This document shows positions 7,226-15,092 of a stretch of 22,811 nt of DNA, piece by piece. The stretch lies in NCBI GenBank assembly GCA_964428485.1, contig CAYRYP010000015.1:1-22811 (forward strand), read 5' to 3'. The translations under genes were made by a program, and so were the position numbers. Source of the stretch: CAZPAN01 sp964428485 (GTDB taxonomy: Bacteria > Actinomycetota > Coriobacteriia > Coriobacteriales > CADBOM01). Each line of letters opens with the position of its first letter. Positions within the stretch are counted from its first letter, which is position 1. Below the pieces are notes generated by a model. The model worked only from the letters and a program-made list of their open reading frames with translations, had not been told where the DNA came from and ran no database searches.

Positions 7226-9295
7226 ATGAGCGAAAAGATAGCAATCACCGTCAACGGCAAGGTCTGTCAGGGTGTGAAGGGGCAGACCATCCTTGATATA
7301 GCCGAGGCCAACGGCATCTCCATACCCAACCTTTGCCACAACGGTGAGCTCGCCCACTATGGCGGCTGCAGCCTGTGCATCTGCGAGGTTGAGGGCTCCA
7401 ACAAACTTCTGCGAGCCTGCTCCACCGAGGCCAGCGACGGGCAAGTTGTCGACACCGAGTCCGAGCGCGTCGTCAAGGCCCGCAAGGTGGCCATCGAACT
7501 TCTGATGAGCGATCACTCCGGCGACTGTCAGGGTCCCTGCGTTATCGCATGCCCGGGCCATGTGAAGGTCCAGTCCTACGTGAGGGCCATCGCAGCCGGC
7601 GACAACCTCAAGGCCGTGCAGATCATAAAGCGCGACCTTCCCATACCTGCGTCAATCGGGCGCATCTGTCCCCATCCCTGCGAGGAGGCGTGCAGGCGAC
7701 AGAACGTTGAGGATTCCATCTCCATCGCGTGTCTCAAGTTCTCCGCCGCCGACGACGTGATCAGCAAGGGTGGTTGGATGCCCGAGAAGGCAGAACCCAC
7801 CGGCAAGAAGATCGCCGTCATCGGAGGGGGCCCGGGAGGACTGACCGCCGCGTTCTACGGTGCGCTCTCTGGCCACAACGTCACCATCTTCGATGCGATG
7901 CCCAAGATGGGCGGCATGCTCCGTTATGGCATCCCGGAGTACAGGCTTCCCAAGAGCGTGCTCGACTCCGAGATCGCCGAGATCGAGTCGCTGGGCGTTG
8001 AGATGCGCAACAGCGTTAGGGTTGGCTCCGACATCACTCTCTCCGACATCAGGCGCGACCACGACGCTGTGGTCGTGGCGATCGGGGCGTGGAAGAGCAC
8101 CCCACTCAACTGTGAGGGAGACACCGCCGAGGGCGTTATAGACGGGATTAGGTTCCTCCGTGATGTGGCTGAGGGCAACGCGCCCGAGATCGGCGACGAC
8201 GTCATCATCGTTGGGGGAGGCAACACCGCCATGGACGCCTGCCGCACAGCGGTAAGGCTCGGTGCCAAGAAGGTGCGCGTAATCTATAGGCGAACCGAGG
8301 CCGAGATGCCCGCCGACAAGCTCGAGATCCGCGAGGCCCGCGAGGAGGGCGTCGGGTTTGAGTTCCTGCGCAACCCCGCGGAGATCATCGCCGACGAGGA
8401 TGGACGCGTCCGTGAGGTCAGACTCCAGATCATGGCTCTCGGCGAGCCCGACGAGTCTGGGCGCCGCAGGCCCGTGCCTGTAGAGGGCGAGTTCCATACT
8501 ATGCCCGCCTCTACGATCATTGCCGCCATAGGACAGAAGGTCGACGTTACTGGGCTTGAGGAGTTGTCGCTAAACACCAGGGGTATCATCGCCGCCGACG
8601 AGCACACCTTCCTCACCAACCTCGACGGTGTGTTCGCCGTCGGAGACGCCACCAACAAAGGAGCTTCCATCGCCATCGAGGCCATCGGCGAGGCGCATCA
8701 CTGTATGCAGATCGTCGACGGGTACCTCGCCGGTGAGTGCCTGAGATACCACGAGAAGTACATGTCGCAGCGCAACCTCATGAAGGGCGACCCGGAGTTC
8801 GAAGGTTATATCAGGCACCCGAGGCTTCCGCGCAACGTGCGTCCCGCGGAGGAGCGCAAGGAGGACTTCCTTGCGATCGATCCCGGATACCAAAGCGATC
8901 AGATGCTCGAGGAGGCCTCGCGCTGCCTAGAGTGCGGCTGCTTCGACTACCGCGACTGCAAACTTATCAAGTACGCGAACCTCTATGAGATTCATCCCGA
9001 GAGGCTCGATTCCAGCAAGCACAGGGCCTACATGGAACACAAGCTCGCGGTCATCCAGCGCGATCAGGGCAAGTGTGTGCTCTGCGGACAGTGCGTGAGG
9101 ATCTGCGACGAGGTTGTTGGCAAGGGTATCCTGGGTCTTGTCGGCCGTGGTTTCGGTACCGATATCAACCCTATAATCGGCGATATCGATATCGTGCACA
9201 CCTGCTCGGACTGCCTGAAGTGCGCTTATGCTTGCCCCACCGGTGCTCTCCGCATCCTGACGGATGTCATAGACCGCGTGGGCGAGCCGGTATAG
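7226..9295 (+). CDS. NuoG-like/GltD-like NADPH oxidoreductase, StnC-like subunit
   Basis: This is a 689-residue soluble flavin/Fe-S protein. A plant-type [2Fe-2S] domain with C37, C48, C51 and C65 opens it. The GltD-type double-cluster region follows (C101, C105, C109 and C148, C152, C156, C169). An FAD Rossmann motif GGGPGG (200-205) and an NADPH-binding motif IIVGGGNTAMDAC (327-339) come next. A further cysteine group (C567, C570, C572, C578) precedes two ferredoxin [4Fe-4S] motifs (C617/620/623/627 and C660/663/666/670). This order matches StnC of the Stn transhydrogenases, which exchange electrons with NADP(H). AGGAGG lies 6 nt before the ATG. An NADPH-linked partner for another NuoEF-type module, such as a formate dehydrogenase or hydrogenase, is the alternative; no catalytic subunit of either is in the window. 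Confidence 0.9.
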   Translation: MSEKIAITVNGKVCQGVKGQTILDIAEANGISIPNLCHNGELAHYGGCSLCICEVEGSNKLLRACSTEASDGQVVDTESERVVKARKVAIELLMSDHSGDCQGPCVIACPGHVKVQSYVRAIAAGDNLKAVQIIKRDLPIPASIGRICPHPCEEACRRQNVEDSISIACLKFSAADDVISKGGWMPEKAEPTGKKIAVIGGGPGGLTAAFYGALSGHNVTIFDAMPKMGGMLRYGIPEYRLPKSVLDSEIAEIESLGVEMRNSVRVGSDITLSDIRRDHDAVVVAIGAWKSTPLNCEGDTAEGVIDGIRFLRDVAEGNAPEIGDDVIIVGGGNTAMDACRTAVRLGAKKVRVIYRRTEAEMPADKLEIREAREEGVGFEFLRNPAEIIADEDGRVREVRLQIMALGEPDESGRRRPVPVEGEFHTMPASTIIAAIGQKVDVTGLEELSLNTRGIIAADEHTFLTNLDGVFAVGDATNKGASIAIEAIGEAHHCMQIVDGYLAGECLRYHEKYMSQRNLMKGDPEFEGYIRHPRLPRNVRPAEERKEDFLAIDPGYQSDQMLEEASRCLECGCFDYRDCKLIKYANLYEIHPERLDSSKHRAYMEHKLAVIQRDQGKCVLCGQCVRICDEVVGKGILGLVGRGFGTDINPIIGDIDIVHTCSDCLKCAYACPTGALRILTDVIDRVGEPV

Positions 9296-9353
9296 CGGTT
9301 GAACTCAGGGTAAGCGTGCGCGTTCCGGGTGCGAGTCGAACTGGAGGAAGCAG

Positions 9354-10490
9354 ATGATCTCGATTGTCTTCACCGATTGTGCGGATGGCTCCACCGGAGT
9401 CCCGTCCGATGGTGGAAGCCAGATTGCGAGATCGATCAGCACCATCGCAAGGCAGCGGACTGCGGGTTACGAGGCGGTGGTGGTCTCCGCTGATCCTGAG
9501 TCAATCACAGAGGCGCTACGCTCGATAGAGACCACCACGGGCACCGCTCTGGAGATCGTTTCGGTTGAGATTGCGTCCGGAACTTCGGTGGGGGAGATGC
9601 GCGAAGCCGGGGTTGCTGCGTCGCGTGGGGAGATGCTCACTTTCTGCGAGCCCAGGGTTCGTCTTGGGCTCGACTTCACTCGCATAGTCGACGAGATCTG
9701 TGGCAAGGGCTCGCCGGACATCGTCACGGTCCACCTCTCCATGCGCGACGCTGATCTCGACCGATACACGTCAACCCGCCCCTGCACCCGCGATGGCAAG
9801 GGGAGGGTCGACATGCTGATGCCCACCTCGCTGTCGGCGGCGAAGAAAGCCTCCATGTGCAAGATGGTCGCCGGGATGGTGTTCTCACGTGACCTCATAG
9901 GCAGAGTGGACGGAGCCTTTCGCGCCGTACACCAGCTCGACGGCGACCCACATACACTCGAGCTACTGATGTCGGCCGGATCTGTCGCCACTGCCCCCTG
10001 GGTGCTTGCTGCCCGCGATACCAGCGCTTGCGCCGAGCAGGCCAGTCTCGATTCCGCCACACTGCGTGCCAGGGTCGCCTCCGCGGTCTCCGTGAGTCTG
10101 GATAACGGGGATGCCGGTGCGTACTGGACGGCCTTGCAGACATCGATGATGATCGAGTCCTGCCCCAACCATCTCTCCGAGGAGCTGTTCGACCTGATTG
10201 TGGAGATGGTTCATCCACTCGAGGAGTCGGTTCTCGGAGCCGATTGGGGCCTCGACAAACGGGGCGTCCCGATCCTTCTTGGAGAGGGCAGCGAGCTTGG
10301 GCACGTCCGAGCTGCCGGGTTGTCCAGGCGCGAACTGCTCGGGCTGTGCACGGAGTTTCGCGAGCGCGAGCTTCTCGCGAGGTGCTACCAGGAGCTCGAC
10401 TCCATGCACGCTGCCAACCTCGAGCGTGCTGCGGGTGGAGACTTTCCCGAGAGCGTTCCCAGGAAGCGCCGTGGGCTCTTTCGTCGTTAG
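9354..10490 (+). CDS. GT2-like protein with degenerate active site, function unknown
   Basis: I do not recognise a specific family for this 378-residue protein. Its N-terminal third looks like a GT-A glycosyltransferase: a beta strand MISIVFTDC, a helix with ARQRTAGYEAVVVS (32-45), and GVAASRGEMLTFCEP (86-100). The last lies where GT2 enzymes usually have an Ala-rich helix, a Gly and then a DxD metal site. The DxD is not there; E-P-R (99-101) takes its place. The rest is mixed alpha/beta without a motif I can name, ending in a basic tail (KRRGLFRR). GGAGG lies 6 nt before the ATG. It sits between the redox operon and the dehydratase gene, which suggests a glycan role. It may be a very divergent or inactive glycosyltransferase. 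Confidence 0.75.
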   Translation: MISIVFTDCADGSTGVPSDGGSQIARSISTIARQRTAGYEAVVVSADPESITEALRSIETTTGTALEIVSVEIASGTSVGEMREAGVAASRGEMLTFCEPRVRLGLDFTRIVDEICGKGSPDIVTVHLSMRDADLDRYTSTRPCTRDGKGRVDMLMPTSLSAAKKASMCKMVAGMVFSRDLIGRVDGAFRAVHQLDGDPHTLELLMSAGSVATAPWVLAARDTSACAEQASLDSATLRARVASAVSVSLDNGDAGAYWTALQTSMMIESCPNHLSEELFDLIVEMVHPLEESVLGADWGLDKRGVPILLGEGSELGHVRAAGLSRRELLGLCTEFRERELLARCYQELDSMHAANLERAAGGDFPESVPRKRRGLFRR

Positions 10491-10496
10491 GCCCCA

Positions 10497-10523
10497 TTGA
10501 AATCTCCTGCATAGTGGTAGACT
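10497..10523 (+). promoter_or_regulatory. Candidate promoter giving a leaderless dehydratase mRNA
   Basis: TGGTAGACT at 10515-10523 is an extended -10 (TGn then TAGACT) ending 7 bp before the ATG at 10531, and TTGAAA at 10497-10502 could be a -35 with a short 15-bp spacer. Transcription would then begin at or next to the A of the start codon. No Shine-Dalgarno sequence precedes that ATG. Confidence 0.4.
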
Positions 10524-10530
10524 GTCACAG

Positions 10531-12405
10531 ATGGAATTCAAACTTCAGACACGTGTGATCGTCCTGCTCTTCTGGGACATCTTCTCCACGTACATCGCAT
10601 ACATCCTTGGTGCCGTGCTAACTGGTCAGGCCGGGGACATCCTGATCTCCACCGACGTTCTGTTCGACATCGGTCTTCTGGCCATATTCAACTGCGTGAT
10701 CTTCGCCGTGTTTAGACTCTACAACGACCTGTGGGAATATGCGTCGTCACAGGAGCTCCTCAAGATCGTCTCCGTCTCGGCGCTGTCCACGTTCGTCGGA
10801 GCTACGGTACTGTTCTTGGTGGACATAAGGTTCCCGATACGCGTCTACTTTGTGGCCTGGCTGGTGCTGCTGATATTCGTGGGTGCCGGCAGATTTGCCT
10901 TCAGGTTCTTTGGCGGTAGGCGTTCCACGACAGCCCCGTCTATGGCCAAGGTACCGCGCAAGCGCACACTCGTCGTGGGTGCCGGGGAGACCGCCTCTCT
11001 CACCATCAAGCGCCTTGCCGTGGGCGACTATTATATGAGTGGCAAGCCAATCGTCGCCGTCGATGACGACCCCGCCAAGAAGGGCATGCGCATCCACGGC
11101 GTGAAGGTCATGGGAAACAGGGATGACATCTCCGAGTTGGTCAAGCGCTACAGCATAGAGCAGATCGTCATCGCCATCCCATCTGCCGGCAAGAAGGATC
11201 TTGACGCCATCTATGATATCTGCATCGGCACCGACTGCCACCTACTGACGCTGCCGAACGTAAGAGACATCCCCATCGACCAGCTCGACAACGTCAAGCT
11301 GCGTGATGTGAGCGTCGAGGATCTTCTCAGCCGCGATGAGGTGGTGCTCGACACCAGGCACGTCAGCGGATATATCGCCGGCAAGACCATCCTCGTCACC
11401 GGCGGCGGCGGATCGATCGGAAGCGAGCTCGTCAGGCAGCTTTGCCTGGTGGCCCCGAGGCGCATAGTGGTCTTCGACATCTACGAGAACACCGCCTATG
11501 AGCTGCAGAAAGAGATCCAGTCCAAGTACGACGACGTGGAGCTGGTGGTAGAAGTAGGCTCCGTGCGCGACTACCCACGCCTCGTCTCTGTCTTTTCTAA
11601 GTACACTCCGCAGGTGGTGTTCCATGCGGCGGCACACAAGCATGTTCCGCTGATGGAGAACTGTCCGCAGGAGGCGATCCGCAACAACGTGTTCGGCACG
11701 ATGAACGTGGCTAATGCCGCCAGGTTGCACGGGGTGGAGCGCTTCATCTTCATCTCCACCGACAAGGCTGTTAACCCCACCAGCGTCATGGGTACAACCA
11801 AGAAGATCGGGGAAATGGTCATTCAGTCGATGGCGCAGAATTCCGACACAATATTCGCGGCGGTTCGCTTCGGTAACGTGCTCGGCTCGCACGGCAGCGT
11901 GATACCGCTCTTCCAGAGGCAGATCGCCGAGGGTGGCCCGGTTACGGTCACCCATCCCGACATCACCCGCTACTTCATGACAATTCCCGAGGCCTCGCGG
12001 CTCGTCGTGCAGGCCGGTGGCATCGCCAAGGGAGGAGAGATCTTCATCCTCGACATGGGCGAGCCGGTGCGCATCCTGGATCTCGCCCGCAAGCTGATCC
12101 GGCTCTCCGGCTATACCCCCGGCAAGGATATCCAGATCGAGTTTACTGGCCTTCGTCCCGGGGAGAAGCTCTACGAGGAGCTGTGGACCGACAAGGAGAA
12201 GATGCAGGCGACCTCCGAGAGGGGGATTATGCGCTCCACCGACGACCCGGTCTCAAAGAGGGAGGTTCAGGAGATCCTCTCCAAGCTCGCCGAGGTCATC
12301 GAGCAGAGTTCGCGCGATATCAAGCTGGCGCTTGCCGAGATCGTCCCGAGCTATAAGCCGTACATCACCGATGGTGACGTCGATGACGCCGATTTTTCCG
12401 ACTGA
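10531..12405 (+). CDS. Membrane UDP-sugar 4,6-dehydratase (PglF/CapD/WbpM type)
   Basis: This 624-residue protein is a membrane-bound nucleotide-sugar 4,6-dehydratase, typically converting UDP-GlcNAc to a 4-keto-6-deoxy sugar. About four membrane helices fill residues 1-125. A first Rossmann-like domain begins with VVGAGETA (148-155). The catalytic SDR domain begins with the NAD loop GGGGSIG (291-297). Its active-site stretch STDKAVNPTSVMGTTKK runs from 409 to 425, with Met420 where classical SDRs have Tyr and K424 as the catalytic lysine, as in PglF-type enzymes. GLRPGEKLYEEL near the C-terminus is also typical. The product would feed the aminotransferase at 2438-3646. No ribosome site precedes the start, which may be leaderless. 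The C-terminus is acidic. Confidence 0.94.
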   Translation: MEFKLQTRVIVLLFWDIFSTYIAYILGAVLTGQAGDILISTDVLFDIGLLAIFNCVIFAVFRLYNDLWEYASSQELLKIVSVSALSTFVGATVLFLVDIRFPIRVYFVAWLVLLIFVGAGRFAFRFFGGRRSTTAPSMAKVPRKRTLVVGAGETASLTIKRLAVGDYYMSGKPIVAVDDDPAKKGMRIHGVKVMGNRDDISELVKRYSIEQIVIAIPSAGKKDLDAIYDICIGTDCHLLTLPNVRDIPIDQLDNVKLRDVSVEDLLSRDEVVLDTRHVSGYIAGKTILVTGGGGSIGSELVRQLCLVAPRRIVVFDIYENTAYELQKEIQSKYDDVELVVEVGSVRDYPRLVSVFSKYTPQVVFHAAAHKHVPLMENCPQEAIRNNVFGTMNVANAARLHGVERFIFISTDKAVNPTSVMGTTKKIGEMVIQSMAQNSDTIFAAVRFGNVLGSHGSVIPLFQRQIAEGGPVTVTHPDITRYFMTIPEASRLVVQAGGIAKGGEIFILDMGEPVRILDLARKLIRLSGYTPGKDIQIEFTGLRPGEKLYEELWTDKEKMQATSERGIMRSTDDPVSKREVQEILSKLAEVIEQSSRDIKLALAEIVPSYKPYITDGDVDDADFSD

Positions 12406-12487
12406 TCGTCCGCATCTGCCCCTCTAGCGCAGGTCTTCTAACCGCTTTACATCATGCATTCCGGTTACCTATCCGCCCACTAGTTTT

Positions 12488-12529
12488 TTGCATAAATATT
12501 GCCCATTACACAAAATCATTTATTACAAT
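12488..12529 (+). promoter_or_regulatory. Candidate arg operon promoter with ARG box
   Basis: An AT-rich stretch stands out in the GC-rich gap before argC. TTGCATAAATATTGCC (12488-12503) is a near-palindrome resembling ArgR operators, which share a TGnATAAnTATTnn core. TACAAT at 12524-12529 is a five-of-six -10, and CAAAAT (12511-12516), 17 bp after TTGCAT, is another option. Either way the ARG box would overlap the -35 region, and argR lies in the same cluster, so autoregulated arginine repression is expected. No second ARG box is convincing. Confidence 0.5.
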
Positions 12530-12584
12530 GGTCTGCAAGCCAAATCGGGCGGAAACATTGCTTACTGTCTAGGAGATGGGAAAC

Positions 12585-13661
12585 ATGCTGAGGGCTGCGG
12601 TTGTTGGAGCCAGTGGGTTTGCGGGGATAGAGGTTGTGAGAACTCTGCTGGGACACCCTGGCGTCGAGCTCGTGGCCGCCACATCGGACTCCATGGAGGG
12701 GCAGCGCCTCGCAGAGGCGTACCCAGCTCTCGAGGGGTTCACCGACATGGTATTCACGTGCACCGATCACGAGTCTCTCGCCAGCATGTGCGACGTGGTC
12801 TTCCTTGCCGTCCCTCACACGGCGGCGATGTCATGCGTTCCGATCTACCACTCCGCGGGTGTCGCCGTGATCGACCTGTCCGCAGACTTCCGTCTCCGTG
12901 ACGCCGATCTCTACGAGAGGTGGTACGGGTGCGCCCACACCGCAAAGGAACTGCTTCAGATCTCCCTGTTCGGCCAGCCCGAGACCCACAGGGCCAACCT
13001 AGCGGTCGCCGGCTCCGCCTGGCGTGAGTCCGGGGACCCGGCCCTCGCACCGATCGTGGCATGCGCGGGATGCTACCCAACCGCGACGATACTCGCCTGC
13101 GCCCCGGCCCTATCCGCTGGGATAGCCTATCCGTCCCCGGTAATCGTCAACGCGATGTCCGGAGTCTCGGGAGCTGGCAAGGGAGCCAACCAGCGCACGC
13201 ACTTCTGCTCCGCGCATGAGTCTGTGCAGGCGTACTCGGCGGGAACCCACCGGCACACCCCCGAGATCGAGCAGGAGCTCTCACTGGCCGCCGGTGTCAG
13301 CGTCGACGTGGTGTTCATACCGCATCTGGTCCCGATGAAGAGAGGCCTTCTCTCCACCGTCACGATGCGCCTGCGCGAGGGGTACACGCTCGACGATGCC
13401 ATCGCCGTCTACTCCGAGGTGTATGGCCATGAGCGCTTCGTCCATTTTCTTGGGAACACGATGCCGCAGACTGCTTCCGTGATGGGCGGAAATCATGCGC
13501 AGGTAGGTCTCTCTTGCGACGATCGTTTGGGAATGTTGATCGCTTCGTGCGCCATCGACAACCTCGACAAGGGGGCGGCCACGCAGGCGGTGCAGTGCGC
13601 GAACATAATATTGGGGTTCGATGAGTCCGCTGGACTCGATCGTGCCCATCCCGTGGTATAG
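12585..13661 (+). CDS. argC: N-acetyl-gamma-glutamyl-phosphate reductase
   Basis: This is the third step of arginine synthesis, the NADPH-dependent reduction of N-acetylglutamyl phosphate to the semialdehyde. The 358-residue protein begins with a Rossmann NADP loop VGASGFAGIE (7-16). The catalytic cysteine is C163 in ACAGCYPTA, and the active-site histidine is probably in the HRHTPEIEQE stretch. The dimer and substrate region NAMSGVSGAGKGAN is present. I chose the ATG at 12585 because AGGAG lies 9 nt upstream; an in-frame ATG at 12576 directly abuts that ribosome site. The FGQPE stretch replaces the more usual YGLPE. It is the first gene of the arginine cluster. Confidence 0.95.
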   Translation: MLRAAVVGASGFAGIEVVRTLLGHPGVELVAATSDSMEGQRLAEAYPALEGFTDMVFTCTDHESLASMCDVVFLAVPHTAAMSCVPIYHSAGVAVIDLSADFRLRDADLYERWYGCAHTAKELLQISLFGQPETHRANLAVAGSAWRESGDPALAPIVACAGCYPTATILACAPALSAGIAYPSPVIVNAMSGVSGAGKGANQRTHFCSAHESVQAYSAGTHRHTPEIEQELSLAAGVSVDVVFIPHLVPMKRGLLSTVTMRLREGYTLDDAIAVYSEVYGHERFVHFLGNTMPQTASVMGGNHAQVGLSCDDRLGMLIASCAIDNLDKGAATQAVQCANIILGFDESAGLDRAHPVV

Positions 13662-13735
13662 GGGAGCGCACATACGACAACTGCAAATACAGACGCGGCC
13701 CGCATCGTACCGGGCTCGACTTGGATTGGATGAGG

Positions 13736-15007
13736 ATGACAGAGGGAAGCTGCAACATAGACTTCTTCGATGAGACCGCTAAGGGAGTGCGCTTCATCGA
13801 CGGTGGCATCACCGTGGCAGAGGGGGTGGAGTCGTCGGGAGTTCACGCCGGATTCAGGCGAAACAGCTCCAAGAACGACCTCGCTCTTATCACCGCACCC
13901 GAGAACACCGTGGCCGCAGGGATGTTCACTACCAACACCTTCTGTGCGGCTCCGGTGACGATCAGCCGCGAGAGGGTGGCGGGAGGATACGCCCGGGCAG
14001 TCATCATTAACTCCGGCAACGCCAACGCCACTACTGGCCAGATCGGGCGAGAGAACGCGCTCGCAACCGCTGGGATGGTTGCCGACGCACTGGGGATTGA
14101 CGATGAGGAGGTGCTCGTCGCATCCACCGGCGTCATCGGGGTGCAACTCGACATGACATGTTTCGAGCGCGGGATCCCGAGCCTCGTGGAGGCGCTCGGC
14201 AGTGAGGCGAGCAACGCCCATGCCGCTGCCCTCGCGATCATGACCACCGATACCGTGCCCAAGGAGGCGGCGGTCGAGTTCGAGCTTCCCGGGTGCGGGG
14301 GAGTAACTTGTCGCATTGGGGGGATGGCCAAGGGCAGCGGTATGATCGAGCCCAACATGGCCACGATGCTCTCCGTCATCACCACCGACGCAGCTCTGTC
14401 GCCCGCTTCCGCGAGGGTCGCGCTGTCCCGCGCGGTCTCCAAGTCGTTCAACTGCGTCACTGTCGACAGCGACATGTCCACTAACGACAGCGTCTTTTTG
14501 CTGTGCACCGGACGCGCGGGAGGCGAGGTCATCGAAGAGGGCACCGCAGGATTCGAGATATTTTGCGGCGCGCTCGACACCCTCTGTGTGAGCCTTGCGC
14601 GCCAGATGGCGGCGGATGGCGAGGGTGCCACCAAGCTCGTCACGGTAAAGGTCACCGGTGCTGTGGATGACGCCGACGCGTACAGGGCGGCGAAGTCGAT
14701 CGCCAACTCTCCGCTGGTCAAGACCGCAATCGCGGGTCGCGATGCCAACTGGGGTCGTCTCGCTATGGCGCTAGGCAAGAGCGGCGCGCGCTTCACCCAG
14801 GAGGGCGTGAGCATCTCGATGATGGGGATGCGTGTGTGCGAGGGTGGCCTGCCGGTGCCGTTTGACGAGGAGGAGGCGCTCAGACGCTTCGAGGCCGACG
14901 AGATCACCATCGAGGCCGATCTCGGCAACGGGGAGGGCTCCTCGCGTGTGTGGACATGTGATCTCACGCACGGATATATAACGATCAACGGCGACTACAG
15001 GACATAA
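13736..15007 (+). CDS. argJ: Bifunctional ornithine/glutamate N-acetyltransferase
   Basis: ArgJ transfers the acetyl group from N-acetylornithine back to glutamate; bifunctional forms also use acetyl-CoA. The autocleavage site is in EPNMATMLSV, with the nucleophile Thr210 (start at 13736) following the Ala at which the precursor splits into alpha and beta chains. Other family blocks are INSGNANATTG, VASTGVIG (oxyanion region) and GMAKGSGMI. The C-terminal GRDANWGRLAMALG block is intact. The start is uncertain: ATG at 13736, ATG at 13730 and TTG at 13721 are in frame and none has a strong ribosome site; 13736 gives 423 residues, normal for the family. Its presence means the pathway recycles acetyl groups and needs no separate ArgE here. 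Confidence 0.95.
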   Translation: MTEGSCNIDFFDETAKGVRFIDGGITVAEGVESSGVHAGFRRNSSKNDLALITAPENTVAAGMFTTNTFCAAPVTISRERVAGGYARAVIINSGNANATTGQIGRENALATAGMVADALGIDDEEVLVASTGVIGVQLDMTCFERGIPSLVEALGSEASNAHAAALAIMTTDTVPKEAAVEFELPGCGGVTCRIGGMAKGSGMIEPNMATMLSVITTDAALSPASARVALSRAVSKSFNCVTVDSDMSTNDSVFLLCTGRAGGEVIEEGTAGFEIFCGALDTLCVSLARQMAADGEGATKLVTVKVTGAVDDADAYRAAKSIANSPLVKTAIAGRDANWGRLAMALGKSGARFTQEGVSISMMGMRVCEGGLPVPFDEEEALRRFEADEITIEADLGNGEGSSRVWTCDLTHGYITINGDYRT

Positions 15008-15016
15008 TCCCGGCCT

Positions 15017-15048
15017 CCCGCCGCCAGGTGCATACGCCGGCAGGCGGG
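15017..15048 (+). other. Stem-loop between argJ and argB
   Basis: CCCGCC (15017-15022) pairs with GGCGGG (15043-15048), with more GC pairing inside the loop (GCC/GGC). No T-run follows, so it is more likely an RNA-processing or stability element than a terminator. It lies in the 85-bp gap, one of the longer gaps in the cluster. Confidence 0.35.
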
Positions 15049-15092
15049 TAGCCGTCTTTCATATAGAGTGCAGAAAACTGGAGAAGAGGCGT

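Noticed and set aside
5002..8497. Long minus-strand open frames opposite the redox operon (5002-6114, 6190-6996, 7652-8497)
   Set aside because: Same cause: reverse-strand shadows of GC-rich codons, without motifs or ribosome sites; the plus-strand proteins have intact cofactor motifs throughout.
12488..12901. Plus-strand open frame overlapping the argC leader and start
   Set aside because: It is out of frame with argC, begins in the AT-rich promoter island and has no recognisable domain.
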